A DNA stretch of 64,000 nt from Jiella marina (GCF_024359545.1 NZ_JAKQZG010000004.1:1-64000), one strand, 5' to 3'. Counted from the first letter of the stretch, positions 1 to 8,633 are shown. Translations and numbers: made by a program. The notes: generated from the sequence alone by a model not told the origin.

Positions 1-189
1 ATGCAGCAGCGGGAAGGGCGGCGGCGAAGGATGGAACGCCTTCTTCGCCAGATGCAGCATGACCGAGGAATCCTTGCCGATCGAATACAGCATCACCGGA
101 TTGCGGAACTCCGCCGCAACCTCCCGCATGATGTGGATCGACTCCGCCTCAAGACGCTCCAGATGCGTCAACTCGACCGAACTCGCCAT
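1..189 (-). CDS. cysD: Sulfate adenylyltransferase subunit 2, N-terminal part (cut by window edge)
   Basis: Only the first 63 codons lie in the window. The reverse-strand protein begins [18 protein letters not shown] and contains [17 protein letters not shown] at about residues 32-48. The SxGKDS element is the ATP-pyrophosphatase P-loop of CysD, the catalytic half of ATP sulfurylase that activates sulfate to APS. There is no stop codon down to position 1, so the gene continues outside. The next gene upstream on the same strand is cysQ, which also belongs to sulfate activation, so the two probably share a transcription unit with a spacing of about 116 bases. The identification is firm even though only a tenth to a fifth of the protein is visible. 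Confidence 0.9.
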   Translation of the reverse strand, partial: MASSVELTHLERLEAESIHIMREVAAEFRNPVMLYSIGKDSSVMLHLAKKAFHPSPPPFPLLH

Positions 190-305
190 AACCCCAACCG
201 ACATCTATCAATCCATCCTTCGTGCAAATGTCTTGAGCGCTTTCGCGCGTCAAATCAGGCCTGCCGGCTCGCCAGGCCGGGAGCCACAGGCGTTGCGCCA
301 GTGTG

Positions 306-1103
306 CTACGACAGGTCTTCGGCGAGCCCGGGCTGGCCGAAGGCGACGAAATGCGGATTGGCAAAATCCACGTCGTCCGCCTGGCGGCGCTTGCCGTAGA
401 CGAGGGGCTTGCCGTCGAGCGTGGTGACCAGCCCGCCGGCCGCGCGCAGCACCGCGTCTCCCGCTGCCGTGTCCCATTCCATGGTCCGGCCGAGCCGCGG
501 ATAGACGTCCGCCTCGCCTTCCGCAACGAGGCAGAATTTCAGGGACGAGCCACGGGACACGAGATTGTCCACGTCAAAGCGCTTCAGCCATTCCGCCGTT
601 TCGCTCGCTCCGTGGCTGCGGCTGCCGACGGCCACGATCTTCTCGGGCGTCGGCCGGGTCGCGATGGCCTCGACCTTGCCGATCCGACCGCTTTCGACAT
701 CGCCGCGATAGGCGCCGTCTGCCGCCGAACCGGCCCAGATCTTGCCGATCGCCGGTGCATAGACAACGCCCGCCACCGGCACGCCGTTTTCGATCAGCGC
801 GATATTGACGGTGAAATCGCCGTTGCGATTGACGAATTCCTTGGTGCCGTCGAGGGGGTCGACGAGAAACATCCGGCTGGCCTCGGCCGGGACGTCACCC
901 GCCGACATGGCCTCCTCCGCCACGATGACCACGTCCGGAGCCAGCGCCTTCAAAAGCGGCTTGATCACGGCTTCGCAGCGCAGGTCGGCCTCGGTCACAG
1001 GCGAGGAATCGTCCTTCTTCTCGACATCGAAGGCGGTACCGTAGACGGCCATGACTTCTTCGCCGCCCTTGAGGGCGATCTCTGTCAGGTCTGATAGTTT
1101 CAA
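306..1103 (-). CDS. cysQ: 3'(2'),5'-bisphosphate nucleotidase CysQ
   Basis: The 265-residue protein belongs to the inositol-monophosphatase superfamily. It should hydrolyse 3'-phosphoadenosine 5'-phosphate to AMP in the cytoplasm, clearing the by-product of PAPS-dependent sulfate reduction. The metal-binding motif DPLDGTKEF is at residues 82-90, an acidic EE pair is at 63-64, and the second family motif WDTAAGDA is at 210-217. All expected Mg2+ ligands are present and the length is normal. It sits directly upstream of cysD on the same strand, which fits the sulfate assimilation role. Inositol monophosphatase activity is a possible side function, but the CysQ-type DPLDGTKEF spelling and the neighbour favour CysQ. 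Confidence 0.93.
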   Translation of the reverse strand: MKLSDLTEIALKGGEEVMAVYGTAFDVEKKDDSSPVTEADLRCEAVIKPLLKALAPDVVIVAEEAMSAGDVPAEASRMFLVDPLDGTKEFVNRNGDFTVNIALIENGVPVAGVVYAPAIGKIWAGSAADGAYRGDVESGRIGKVEAIATRPTPEKIVAVGSRSHGASETAEWLKRFDVDNLVSRGSSLKFCLVAEGEADVYPRLGRTMEWDTAAGDAVLRAAGGLVTTLDGKPLVYGKRRQADDVDFANPHFVAFGQPGLAEDLS

Positions 1104-1337
1104 CGTCTGCTCGTTCCGTGATGCTCGGGATGCCTGCGCGCCGCTCTAAAAGGATCGCCGGGATATCAACCTGCGAAGCGACGCAATTCGCCGTTTGCAG
1201 CCGATTTATGCTGCCCTGCAGCACGACATACCAGAACGCCCAAGCGACGCAAGGGCAGATCCGCCGGACAGAGATGCATGGAGGACAGACCCGGATGCGA
1301 ACGGATCGACGACATTAAGCGATCCAGACGCCAGGCC

Positions 1338-1898
1338 CTATTCGGGATCGAGTTCGGAGTCCCAGTAGAGATAGTCGAGCCAGCTCTCGTGGAGATAATT
1401 CGGCGGGAACAGTCGACCGTTGTTGTGGAGGTCGTGCACAGTCGGCTGAAACGGCGTCTGGCGGGGGATCATTCCCGCGACCTTCGGCATTGCGCCGCCC
1501 TTCTTGAGATTGCAGGGCGAGCAGGCCGCCACGACGTTCTCCCACGTGGTGAGGCCGCCCTTGGACCGCGGGATCACATGGTCGAAGGTCAGCTCATGGG
1601 GAGAGCCGCAATACTGGCACTGGAATTTGTCGCGGAGGAAGACGTTGAAGCGGGTGAAGGCCGGATGGCGGGCGGGCTTGATGTAGGTCTTGAGACAGAC
1701 GACGGAGGGCAGGCGCATGGAGAAGTTCGGACTTCGCACCGCCCGGTCATATTCGGCCAGGATCGTCACCCGATCGAGGAACACGGCCTTGATCGAATCC
1801 TGCCAGGACCACAGGGAAAGTGGGTAGTAGCTGAGGGGCCGAAAGTCGGCGTTGAGAACAAGGGCTGGGGATAAGTCCTGACTTATCGCGATCGTCAC
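1338..1898 (-). CDS. HNH endonuclease family protein
   Basis: This 186-residue protein carries a zinc-stabilised HNH fold in its C-terminal half. CxxC pairs are at residues 94/97 and 126/129, and the DH dipeptide at 106-107 precedes N121 and N130. The N-terminal 80 residues (LVLNADFRPLSYYPLSLW) are the region conserved in the widespread chromosomal HNH family of alphaproteobacteria. It should be a metal-dependent DNA nuclease, but its biological role is not established: no methyltransferase, integrase or toxin partner is adjacent, so it does not look like restriction or a homing element. It stands alone, about 180 bases from the alkA-type gene on the same strand. Family assignment is strong; substrate is unknown. 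Confidence 0.9.
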   Translation of the reverse strand: MTIAISQDLSPALVLNADFRPLSYYPLSLWSWQDSIKAVFLDRVTILAEYDRAVRSPNFSMRLPSVVCLKTYIKPARHPAFTRFNVFLRDKFQCQYCGSPHELTFDHVIPRSKGGLTTWENVVAACSPCNLKKGGAMPKVAGMIPRQTPFQPTVHDLHNNGRLFPPNYLHESWLDYLYWDSELDPE

Positions 1899-2079
1899 CG
1901 AAGTCTCCTTGGGCTGACGCCTTCTTCCTTAACTCGCGTCGGCGCGGACTATCGTGCTCTATCATGTCGGCTTTGTGAAGCCTTATCCCCGCCATGACAG
2001 GGGCTTGGTGGATTCTGGCCTGAAATGGCGCTTCCCTTGTACTCCCTTTATCTGTGGATAGGCTCCGGTGATCGACCGG

Positions 2080-2724
2080 CTAGGCTTCGGTGACGGGAAC
2101 GACCTCGCGCCGGTTGACGGCGCCGTAATAGGCCCAGAAAAGCCGGGCTGCGACGGAGCGATGCGGTCGCCAGGCCTCGGCGATTCCGGCCAGAGCCTTG
2201 GCGGCGGGACGATCGTCATGGGCGAAGGCATGGGCGACGGCGACCTGAAGCGCCAGATCCCCGGCGGGAAAAATGTCGCGGTGCCCGGCGCAGAAGAGCA
2301 GATAGCATTCGGCGGTCCAAGGGCCGACCCCGGGAAGCGCGACGAGTTCGGCGACCGCATCCTCCGCCGCGGATGATTCGCAGCGTTCTAGCGAAAGGCG
2401 TCCGTCCGAAACCGCTTCGGCGATGGCCCGGACGGTCCGTTGTTTGGGGCGCGAGAGGCCGGCGGCGCGCAGGGTCGTTTCGTCGGCCGCGAGGATTGCC
2501 GCAGCGTCATCGAGGTCGACGGCTGCCGCGAGACGGCCGAAGATCGCGTCGGCGCTTGCCTTGGAGACCTGCTGCGCCACGATGATCGCGATCAGGCCGC
2601 GCAGGCCTCTGGTGCTTCGGCGCAGCGGAACCGTGCCGGCGGTCCGAAGCACCGGGTCGAGACGGGGATCGGCAGCCAGCAATTCGTCCAGCGCCTCGGC
2701 GATGTCGGCTTCGGTCGAAATCAT
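2080..2724 (-). CDS. DNA-3-methyladenine glycosylase, AlkA type (HhH-GPD)
   Basis: The 214-residue protein removes alkylated bases in base-excision repair. The helix-hairpin-helix with Gly/Pro loop reads LPGVGPWTAE at residues 130-139 and is followed by the catalytic aspartate D156 in FPAGD. No Fe-S cluster cysteines follow, which fits the AlkA branch rather than Nth/MutY. The reading frame stays open well upstream into gluQRS, but ATG 2724 gives the conserved family N terminus (MISTEADIAEALDELL) and leaves a 75-base divergent spacer to gluQRS. The protein is shorter than E. coli AlkA because it lacks the N-terminal TBP-like domain, as is usual for alphaproteobacterial homologues. Confidence 0.9.
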   Translation of the reverse strand: MISTEADIAEALDELLAADPRLDPVLRTAGTVPLRRSTRGLRGLIAIIVAQQVSKASADAIFGRLAAAVDLDDAAAILAADETTLRAAGLSRPKQRTVRAIAEAVSDGRLSLERCESSAAEDAVAELVALPGVGPWTAECYLLFCAGHRDIFPAGDLALQVAVAHAFAHDDRPAAKALAGIAEAWRPHRSVAARLFWAYYGAVNRREVVPVTEA

Positions 2725-2799
2725 GGGCGGACCGCCTTCGTCATCTTCCTCTCGCAATCCGATCTTAGCACCTCGCCCAAACGAGGGAATCGCATAAAA

Positions 2800-3747
2800 A
2801 TGTCCGCAAAAGACGCCGTGTTCCGTTTCGCGCCCAGTCCGAACGGCGAGCTTCACCTCGGCCATGCCTATTCGGCTCTGGTCAATCACGAGCTTGCCCG
2901 TCAGACCGGCGGGCGCTTCCTCCTGCGCCACGAAGACATCGATCTCGCCCGCTGCACGCCCGCCTTCGAGCGGCAGGTGGAGGACGATCTGGCCTTTCTC
3001 GGCATTTCCTGGGACGAGAAGCCGCGGCGCCAGTCCGAGCACATGGCCGACTATGCCGCCGCACTGGAGGCGCTGGCAGCGGAAGAACTCGTCTATCCCG
3101 CCTTCATGTCGCGGGGCGAAATCCGCGCCTTCGTCGACCGCTATGAGAGCGAGGAAGGTCGTTCATGGCCCCGCGATCCCGACGGCGCGCCGCTCTATCC
3201 CGGTCTCGACCGCCACGCCACGACGAAAGAGCGGGAAAGGCGGATGAGCGAGGGCGAGCGCTTCGCGTGGCGGCTCGATCTGGAGCGGGCGATCGAGCGC
3301 GTCCCGGCCTTGGGCTGGGACGAATACGGTGCCTCGCCGCTGGGCGAAAGCGGGCCGATCGTGGCGCGGCCGCTCGAATGGGGCGACGTGGTGCTCGGGC
3401 GGATGGATGTGCCGACCAGCTATCATCTCTCTGTCGTCGTCGATGACGCCCTGCAGGGCATCACCGACGTCGTGCGGGGCCGTGATCTCTTCTATGCGAC
3501 CAGTATCCATCGTCTCTTGCAGGAGCTCCTCGGCTTCTCGCCGCCGCGATACCACCACCATCCTCTGATCCTAGGAGAGGATGGCCGCAAACTGTCGAAG
3601 AGCGCGCGCGATACCTCTCTGAAGTCGCTCCGGGAATCGGGGATGACGGCCGAAGACATCCGCCGCATGGTCGGCCTGCCGGGGCGCCCGGGCGGCTCCC
3701 TGTCGGAGGAGATCCTCATGTCCCGAGGATCGTCAGCCACAGGCTGA
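2800..3747 (+). CDS. gluQRS: Glutamyl-Q tRNA(Asp) synthetase
   Basis: The 315-residue protein is a truncated glutamyl-tRNA synthetase lacking the anticodon-binding domain. It glutamylates queuosine at position 34 of tRNA(Asp). The class I signatures are HLGH at residues 19-22 and KLSKS at 264-268. The cysteines that bind zinc in E. coli GluQRS are absent: the corresponding stretch reads VYPAFMSRGEIRAF. The frame is open upstream, but ATG 2800 starts exactly before the conserved VFRFAPSPNGELHLGH. The 3' end overlaps the convergent AEC transporter gene by 32 bases. The family call is secure. Confidence 0.93.
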   Translation: MSAKDAVFRFAPSPNGELHLGHAYSALVNHELARQTGGRFLLRHEDIDLARCTPAFERQVEDDLAFLGISWDEKPRRQSEHMADYAAALEALAAEELVYPAFMSRGEIRAFVDRYESEEGRSWPRDPDGAPLYPGLDRHATTKERERRMSEGERFAWRLDLERAIERVPALGWDEYGASPLGESGPIVARPLEWGDVVLGRMDVPTSYHLSVVVDDALQGITDVVRGRDLFYATSIHRLLQELLGFSPPRYHHHPLILGEDGRKLSKSARDTSLKSLRESGMTAEDIRRMVGLPGRPGGSLSEEILMSRGSSATG

Positions 3748-4681
3748 GCGTGACGACGGATGCGACGGTGGAGACCAGGATCGTCGTCGCGGCAAGCTTT
3801 TCGCCGGCACCGAAATAGGTGGCCAGGATATAGGCGTTGACGCCGGCGGGGGCCGCTGCCGTCAGGACCGCGCCCTTCAGCCAGAGATCCGGCAGCCCCA
3901 GCCCGTTGCCGATCAGCCAGACGAGCGCGGGCATGACGAGGAGAGACAGCGCGGCAGCCGTCGTGGCCATGAAGATGTCGCCCTTGAGGCCATAGCGTGT
4001 CAGTGACATGCCGAGGGAAAACAGGGCGATGGGTCCGGCCGTGCCGCTGAGGAGACGGGTTACTTCGCTGAAATGACCGTCGAGGGGAAAGCCGGTGGCG
4101 CGCCAGACAAGGCCCGCCACGATCCCGACGACGATGGGATTGGTGGCGAGGTTCCTGCCGACGCGCCTGGCGATCTTCGAAAGGGGTGGTGGATCATGCG
4201 CGATCGCGGCTCCCTGCGACGCATCCCGTGCGGCCGCCCGCTCGATCAGGATCGACGACGCGATCATCATCACCGGCAGATGGATCGAGACGATCAGGAG
4301 AAGCGGCTCCAGTCCAGGATCGCCGTAGGCGCGCTGGAGCGTTGGAATGGCGACGAGAACGGTGTTGGCGAAGCTTGACGAGATGCCGGCGATGACCGCC
4401 GTGCGCCGGTCGGCACCCGCGAAGGCCCGGGCGGCCAAGCTGCCGCATGTCCAGACGACCGCCACGGCGCCGAAATAGCTCGCCCAGAGATAGAGCGGAT
4501 TGGCATTGCCGAAGGACATCGTCGACAGCGTGCGGAACAGGAGCAGCGGCACCGCGATGACGAAGACGAAGCGGGCGAGCGCCGTTTCCACCGATTCGGG
4601 CAGAAGCCGCGTCCTCGCGGAGGCGAAGCCGATGGCGATCAGGCTGAAGATCGGGACGACGATGTTGAGGATGGTCTGCAT
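3716..4681 (-). CDS. AEC family transporter (auxin efflux carrier type)
   Basis: This 321-residue, very hydrophobic protein has about ten predicted membrane segments arranged as two five-helix halves, typical of the AEC family. It begins MQTILNIVVPIFSLIAIGFASART and ends in a hydrophobic helix before the stop. The family exports organic acids or other small anions, and the substrate cannot be read from sequence. ATG 4681 is chosen; GTG 4687 is two codons upstream in frame. The gene is convergent with gluQRS and their 3' ends overlap by 32 bases. A second AEC paralogue lies at 39.7 kb. Confidence 0.87.
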   Translation of the reverse strand: MQTILNIVVPIFSLIAIGFASARTRLLPESVETALARFVFVIAVPLLLFRTLSTMSFGNANPLYLWASYFGAVAVVWTCGSLAARAFAGADRRTAVIAGISSSFANTVLVAIPTLQRAYGDPGLEPLLLIVSIHLPVMMIASSILIERAAARDASQGAAIAHDPPPLSKIARRVGRNLATNPIVVGIVAGLVWRATGFPLDGHFSEVTRLLSGTAGPIALFSLGMSLTRYGLKGDIFMATTAAALSLLVMPALVWLIGNGLGLPDLWLKGAVLTAAAPAGVNAYILATYFGAGEKLAATTILVSTVASVVTLSLWLTILGT

Positions 4682-4897
4682 CGGCACGGCGGAAGAAAGG
4701 CGGGGCGTTCAGCGATAGGACGGGTGGGCCCAAAGCGCAAACCGTTCGCTCAGGTCGGGGGGAGGTGCCCACCCGTATCAGGCTGCGTGCCGGCCCCGCG
4801 ATGTGACGCCGCGGTCAAAGCCGTGTATGGGGCGGCTGGCGGCGTCCTCCTGGCCGAAGTGGTCGCGCAGCCCCGACATCCGGCAGAGCCAATATCC

Positions 4898-5791
4898 GTG
4901 CAGCGTTTCGTATCCGTTTTCCCCCCGCTCTTCGTTCTGTTGTGGTCCACCGGCTTCATCGGCGCGCGCTATGCCATGCCCTATGCCGAGCCCTTCACCT
5001 TCCTTTCTCTGAGATTTCTTCTCGCCTTCGCCATTCTGGCGGCTGTCGTCGCGATGTCGGGCCGCAAATGGCCGTCCTTTCCCCTGGCGATGCATGCGAT
5101 GATCGCCGGCAGCCTGATTCACGGCCTTTATCTCGGGGGCGTGTTCTTCGCGATCCGCCATGGCCTGAATGCCGGCGTGGCGGCGCTGATCGTCGGGCTT
5201 CAGCCGATCCTGGTGGCGATCATCGCGGCGACCGTTCTCGGCGAGACCATCCGTCCGCGCCATGCGCTGGGCCTCGCTCTCGGCCTCTTCGGTGTTGCGC
5301 TGGTGATTCTGCCGAAGCTCGGATCTGGCGGCGAATACGGTGCGATCAATGTGGTGCCGGCGGTCCTCTCGGCGCTCGCGATTTCGGTCGGCACGGTCTG
5401 GCAGAAGCGCTTCGTCACCGGTCTCGACATTCGCACAGGGACGGCTCTGCAATATCTCGGCGCCCTGGTCCCCGTCGGCGTCATGGCTCTTGCAAGCGAG
5501 GAGATGGCGATCCGCTGGAACGGCGACGTGGTCTTCGCGCTCGTCTGGCTGGTGCTCGTCCTGTCGATCGGGGCGATCTTCCTGTTCATGATCCTGATCC
5601 GGGAAGGGGCCGTTTCCAAGGTCTCGTCACTGATGTACCTGACACCGGGCGTGACAGCCGTCTTGGGTTATCTCCTGTTCGGCGAGACGCTCACTCTGGT
5701 CCAGATCACCGGTCTCGCGATCACCGGGATCGGCGTGGCCGCCGCCATGGGCAATCTGCGACCGCGACGACCCTCCCTGGGTGGCGGCTGA
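4898..5791 (+). CDS. EamA/DMT family transporter
   Basis: A protein of about 297 residues with ten predicted membrane helices in two EamA repeats. It begins VQRFVSVFPPLFVLLWSTGFIGARYA, the usual DMT start with the WSTGF motif in helix 1. The second repeat contains LGETLTLVQITGLAITGIG near the C terminus. It is probably an inner-membrane exporter of metabolites. The open frame extends to an ATG at 4724, but that extension is Pro/Gly/Arg rich and unlike the family, so GTG 4898 is preferred; the ribosome-binding site there is weak. It is upstream of the twin-TM/cobalamin adenosyltransferase pair but separated by about 85 bases. Confidence 0.85.
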   Translation: MQRFVSVFPPLFVLLWSTGFIGARYAMPYAEPFTFLSLRFLLAFAILAAVVAMSGRKWPSFPLAMHAMIAGSLIHGLYLGGVFFAIRHGLNAGVAALIVGLQPILVAIIAATVLGETIRPRHALGLALGLFGVALVILPKLGSGGEYGAINVVPAVLSALAISVGTVWQKRFVTGLDIRTGTALQYLGALVPVGVMALASEEMAIRWNGDVVFALVWLVLVLSIGAIFLFMILIREGAVSKVSSLMYLTPGVTAVLGYLLFGETLTLVQITGLAITGIGVAAAMGNLRPRRPSLGGG

Positions 5792-5876
5792 TCGCGCGAC
5801 ATGGTCGCAAGCGCTCGCGGGCAGGCAAATGACGCCTATATGCGGTCGCGTTTGACCGAAAGTTCGAAGGGACGGC

Positions 5877-6065
5877 ATGTCCGATTTTCTGACCTATCTC
5901 GCCCTCATCGTCATGGTGGCGACCGCCGGCGTGCTTCTCGCCGGGCTGATCAATATGATGCGGGGCGGCTCGGGCAACACGTCCCAGAAGCTGATGCGCG
6001 CCCGCGTCATGCTGCAGGGCGTCGCGGTGATCATCATCGTCGGGGTGCTTCTGCTCGCCCGCTGA
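5877..6065 (+). CDS. Twin transmembrane mini-protein (HIG1-like)
   Basis: This 62-residue protein consists almost entirely of two membrane helices, at about residues 4-25 and 44-61, joined by a basic loop NMMRGGSGNTSQKLMRARVMLQG (shown here only as the loop around residues 27-48). The R-x-M-x-x-R/RVMLQG stretch resembles the HIG1 domain associated with respiratory complexes. In many Rhizobiales this gene precedes the cobalamin adenosyltransferase, as it does here with 43 bases between them. Function is unknown; a role in respiratory-complex assembly is inference from the HIG1 resemblance only. The protein is real rather than a chance frame because of its conserved synteny and clean hydrophobicity pattern. 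Confidence 0.85.
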   Translation: MSDFLTYLALIVMVATAGVLLAGLINMMRGGSGNTSQKLMRARVMLQGVAVIIIVGVLLLAR

Positions 6066-6108
6066 TTTTCCGCGAAATTCTCAACACGACAGGACGAGGA
6101 CGCAGATC

Positions 6109-6681
6109 ATGGTGCGCCTGAACAAGATCTACACCAGGACCGGCGACGGCGGCGAAACCACGCTCGGCAATGGCGAGCGCCGTTCCAAGGCCGATCTCAG
6201 GGTCGAGACCTATGGCACGGTCGACGAACTCAATGCGGTCATCGGTCTCGTTCGGCTCCATGCCGACGAAGTCCTCGACGCCATGCTGGCGCGCATCCAG
6301 AACGAGCTGTTCGATCTCGGCGCGGAGCTGGCGACGCCGGACACCGGCAAGCCCCTGGAATTCGAGCCGCTGAAGATCGTCGAGTCCCAGGTCGACCGGC
6401 TGGAATCCGAGATCGACGCCATGAACGAGCGGCTCGAACCGCTGAAATCCTTCGTGCTGCCGGCCGGTTCGCCCGCCGCGACCCATCTTCACCACGCGCG
6501 CACGGTGGCGCGTCGCGCCGAGCGCCTGATGATCGCGCTGTCGAACAAGGACGGCGAGCCGGTAGCCGCAACCGCGATCCGCTACGTCAATCGCCTGTCC
6601 GACCATCTCTTCGTGGCGGGGCGCATCGCCAATGACGAGGGCCGGGCGGACGTTCTCTGGGTGCCGGGGAAGAGCCGCTGA
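6109..6681 (+). CDS. Cob(I)yrinic acid a,c-diamide adenosyltransferase, PduO type
   Basis: The 190-residue protein is the ATP:cob(I)alamin adenosyltransferase that makes the Co-C bond of coenzyme B12. The ATP-binding N terminus reads YTRTGDGGETTLGNGERR from residue 8, followed by YGTVDELNAVIGL. The second nucleotide-binding patch contains HHARTVARRAERLMIAL with the family's R-x-x-E arrangement. Length is normal. It follows the twin-TM gene by 43 bases and is probably cotranscribed with it. No other cobalamin genes are in the window. The PduO class is clear from these motifs and differs from CobA/CobO, which have a P-loop. Confidence 0.93.
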   Translation: MVRLNKIYTRTGDGGETTLGNGERRSKADLRVETYGTVDELNAVIGLVRLHADEVLDAMLARIQNELFDLGAELATPDTGKPLEFEPLKIVESQVDRLESEIDAMNERLEPLKSFVLPAGSPAATHLHHARTVARRAERLMIALSNKDGEPVAATAIRYVNRLSDHLFVAGRIANDEGRADVLWVPGKSR

Positions 6682-6807
6682 GCCACGCCTGCCTCACTCG
6701 GCTTCCGCGAGGCGATGCCACTCAAGCCGCCTTAAGCTGCAATTCTTGATTGACAATTTCATGCAATAATTCAACCTATCCGAGCTTCAACCCTTCGAGG
6801 AAGCTGG

Positions 6808-7821
6808 ATGGGCCAGAACGTATCCGTTGGCATGCTGGAGACCGCAGTGCTTGGGGAGGATGCCCATCGCTGCTTCTTTGTGGATCCCGCCGATCGAAGA
6901 ATAGAAGCGTTTCGCGCGTTGAACGGCCTGCAATCGCCCGGGCAAACTCTCTCGCCAGGTCGCATGGTTGTGGTGCCCCATGACGACTCGATGTCGGCGA
7001 TGACAGCAGCGGAGCTGGGCCGGTTTTCGCAAGGGGTGGGGTCGGTCTCCCCGCCGGTGGTGTCGCCGGCCCAGGCCGGCAGGTTCAATCAGGACTTTTC
7101 CTTGATCGATGCCGTTGTCCAGCATCGTGAGGGGCTCGGTTTCATTGGCAGTGAACTCGATGGCGTGAACACCTATCTTGCCAAGCGCATCGCAATGATC
7201 GAGGCGGATATGAAACGCCTCGACGAAGCTTATCGGACGGCGCTGAAGGCCGGCTGGAAGCTGAACAGCACCGAGGCGATCGCTCTACGCAAACCCATCG
7301 AAACGGCGCTCCAGCGTCAGATCAACGGCTTCTCGCGCCGTCATATTCTGGAGAATCCGGGACAGTCCCGGATGAAGAAGGCCCTCGGGCTGAGCCACAA
7401 GAGCCTTGCCAAATCCTACGCCATCGATGGCGATGGTCTGCGCAACAAGAAGATCGAGCGCAGCCTGGCCCGCAACAGCAATTTCGCCGCCAAGCTGAAG
7501 CCGCTTGGCAGGGCAGCGACCATCCTGCAAACGGGTGCGATCGCTGCGGAGACGCGTGTCGCCTATCAGAGGGGTGGCGCTTCCGCCGCCGGCAATGTGG
7601 TCGTGCGCGAAGCAGTGGGCATGGGAACAGGCCGCCTGGGCGCGGGAGTGGCCGTCTCGGCGGCGCTCATGATTGGTGTGTCGACAGGCGGCGTCGGCTT
7701 CGTGGTTCTCGGCATTGCGGCCGTTGCCGGGGGCATGATCGGTTCGGAGGCCGGCAAACTGGCCTATGACGCCGCTGGCGGTGCGGAGGTTGTCGAATGG
7801 CTGGTGAAGGCGTTCGAATGA
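6808..7821 (+). CDS. Orphan protein with LysM-like N terminus and glycine-rich hydrophobic C terminus
   Basis: I do not recognise this 337-residue protein. Residues about 27-58 end in FRALNGLQSPGQTLSPGRMVVVP, which looks like the second half of a LysM glycan-binding fold. Residues about 110-240 are charged and probably helical, with many Lys/Arg. Residues about 262-325 are Gly/Ala/Val-rich and hydrophobic with GxxxG spacing (MGTGRLGAGVAVSAALMIGV), resembling a glycine zipper or membrane-inserting hairpin. No cleavable signal peptide is visible. AGGAAG-like SD (AGGAAG) precedes the ATG at 6798-6803, and a TTGACA box lies at 6750-6755. The base composition is visibly less GC-rich than its neighbours, suggesting acquisition. 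A pore-forming effector is one possibility, but no immunity or secretion gene is adjacent. Confidence 0.75.
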   Translation: MGQNVSVGMLETAVLGEDAHRCFFVDPADRRIEAFRALNGLQSPGQTLSPGRMVVVPHDDSMSAMTAAELGRFSQGVGSVSPPVVSPAQAGRFNQDFSLIDAVVQHREGLGFIGSELDGVNTYLAKRIAMIEADMKRLDEAYRTALKAGWKLNSTEAIALRKPIETALQRQINGFSRRHILENPGQSRMKKALGLSHKSLAKSYAIDGDGLRNKKIERSLARNSNFAAKLKPLGRAATILQTGAIAAETRVAYQRGGASAAGNVVVREAVGMGTGRLGAGVAVSAALMIGVSTGGVGFVVLGIAAVAGGMIGSEAGKLAYDAAGGAEVVEWLVKAFE

Positions 7822-7895
7822 GTGCTAGACCCTCGACCTAGGCTAGGCCGGAAGCTTCACTCGCCCGCCCGGCTGACAAGGCGAGCGAGGCCCCG

Positions 7896-8633
7896 ATGTT
7901 CATCCCGATCTATGACTCCAACCGCCTGCGCTACATCCGCTTCCAATACGTCACGATCGGCCTGATCGCGGTCAACGTCTTCGTCTTCCTCTATGGCTGG
8001 GCGGTCGGAGAGACCGGCGCCATCGTTTCGTCCTTCGAATTGTCCTACGGCTTCATTCCCGCCGTCGCGAACGGACATGTGGATCTGCCACCGGTCTATG
8101 TGGCCGTGCCCGGCTGGCTTAACTTCGTCACCTATTCGTTCCTGCATCTCGATTTCTGGCATCTTCTCGGCAACATGCTGTTCCTCTGGGTGTTCGGCGA
8201 CAATGTCGAGGATGCCTTCGGCCACTTCAAATTCCTTCTCTTCTATCTCGCCTCCGCCGCCGCAGGTGCCTTTGCCCATGCCGTGATCGCGCCAACCTCG
8301 GAGGGGACACTCGTCGGTGCATCGGGATCGGTTTCGGCCGTGGTCGCGGCCTATCTGATGCTGCATCCACGCGTCTGGGTCTGGGTGCTCGTTCTCGGCC
8401 GCATTCCTCTGCCCCTGCCGGCCTATATCGTGCTCGCTGCCTGGATCGGCCTCCAGTTCTTCATGCTGGTGACGGGCGCGGCCGACGTGTCCTATGCCGC
8501 CCATGTCGGCGGTATCGTCGCCGGAGCCTTGCTGACCCTGGTTCTGCGGCGCTCCGGCGTGCCGCTGTTCGATCGCAAGATCGTCCCGCCGAAGGCAGCG
8601 GCTTTGACCGATGAGCGCGAACGCCAATATTAG
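7896..8633 (+). CDS. Rhomboid family intramembrane serine protease
   Basis: The 245-residue protein has six to seven predicted membrane helices. The catalytic serine is S143 in GASG, the partner histidine is H203 in AAHVGG, and the oxyanion-hole element H89/N93 is in WHLLGNMLFLWVFG. All residues for intramembrane proteolysis are present. Its substrate is unknown; rhomboids cleave single-pass membrane proteins in the lipid bilayer. It lies 99 bases upstream of etfB on the same strand, a gene order common in Rhizobiales, though no functional link is known. A Shine-Dalgarno element is weak; ATG 7896 matches the family start MFIPIYDSN. Confidence 0.93.
   Translation: MFIPIYDSNRLRYIRFQYVTIGLIAVNVFVFLYGWAVGETGAIVSSFELSYGFIPAVANGHVDLPPVYVAVPGWLNFVTYSFLHLDFWHLLGNMLFLWVFGDNVEDAFGHFKFLLFYLASAAAGAFAHAVIAPTSEGTLVGASGSVSAVVAAYLMLHPRVWVWVLVLGRIPLPLPAYIVLAAWIGLQFFMLVTGAADVSYAAHVGGIVAGALLTLVLRRSGVPLFDRKIVPPKAAALTDERERQY

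Noticed and set aside
303-1094. Long plus-strand open frame antisense to cysQ
   Set aside because: It mirrors a well-conserved enzyme gene, has no recognisable product and is rich in residues typical of antisense frames in high-GC DNA. The same reasoning removes long antisense frames over the methyltransferase, glgX, choV and the Sel1-repeat gene.
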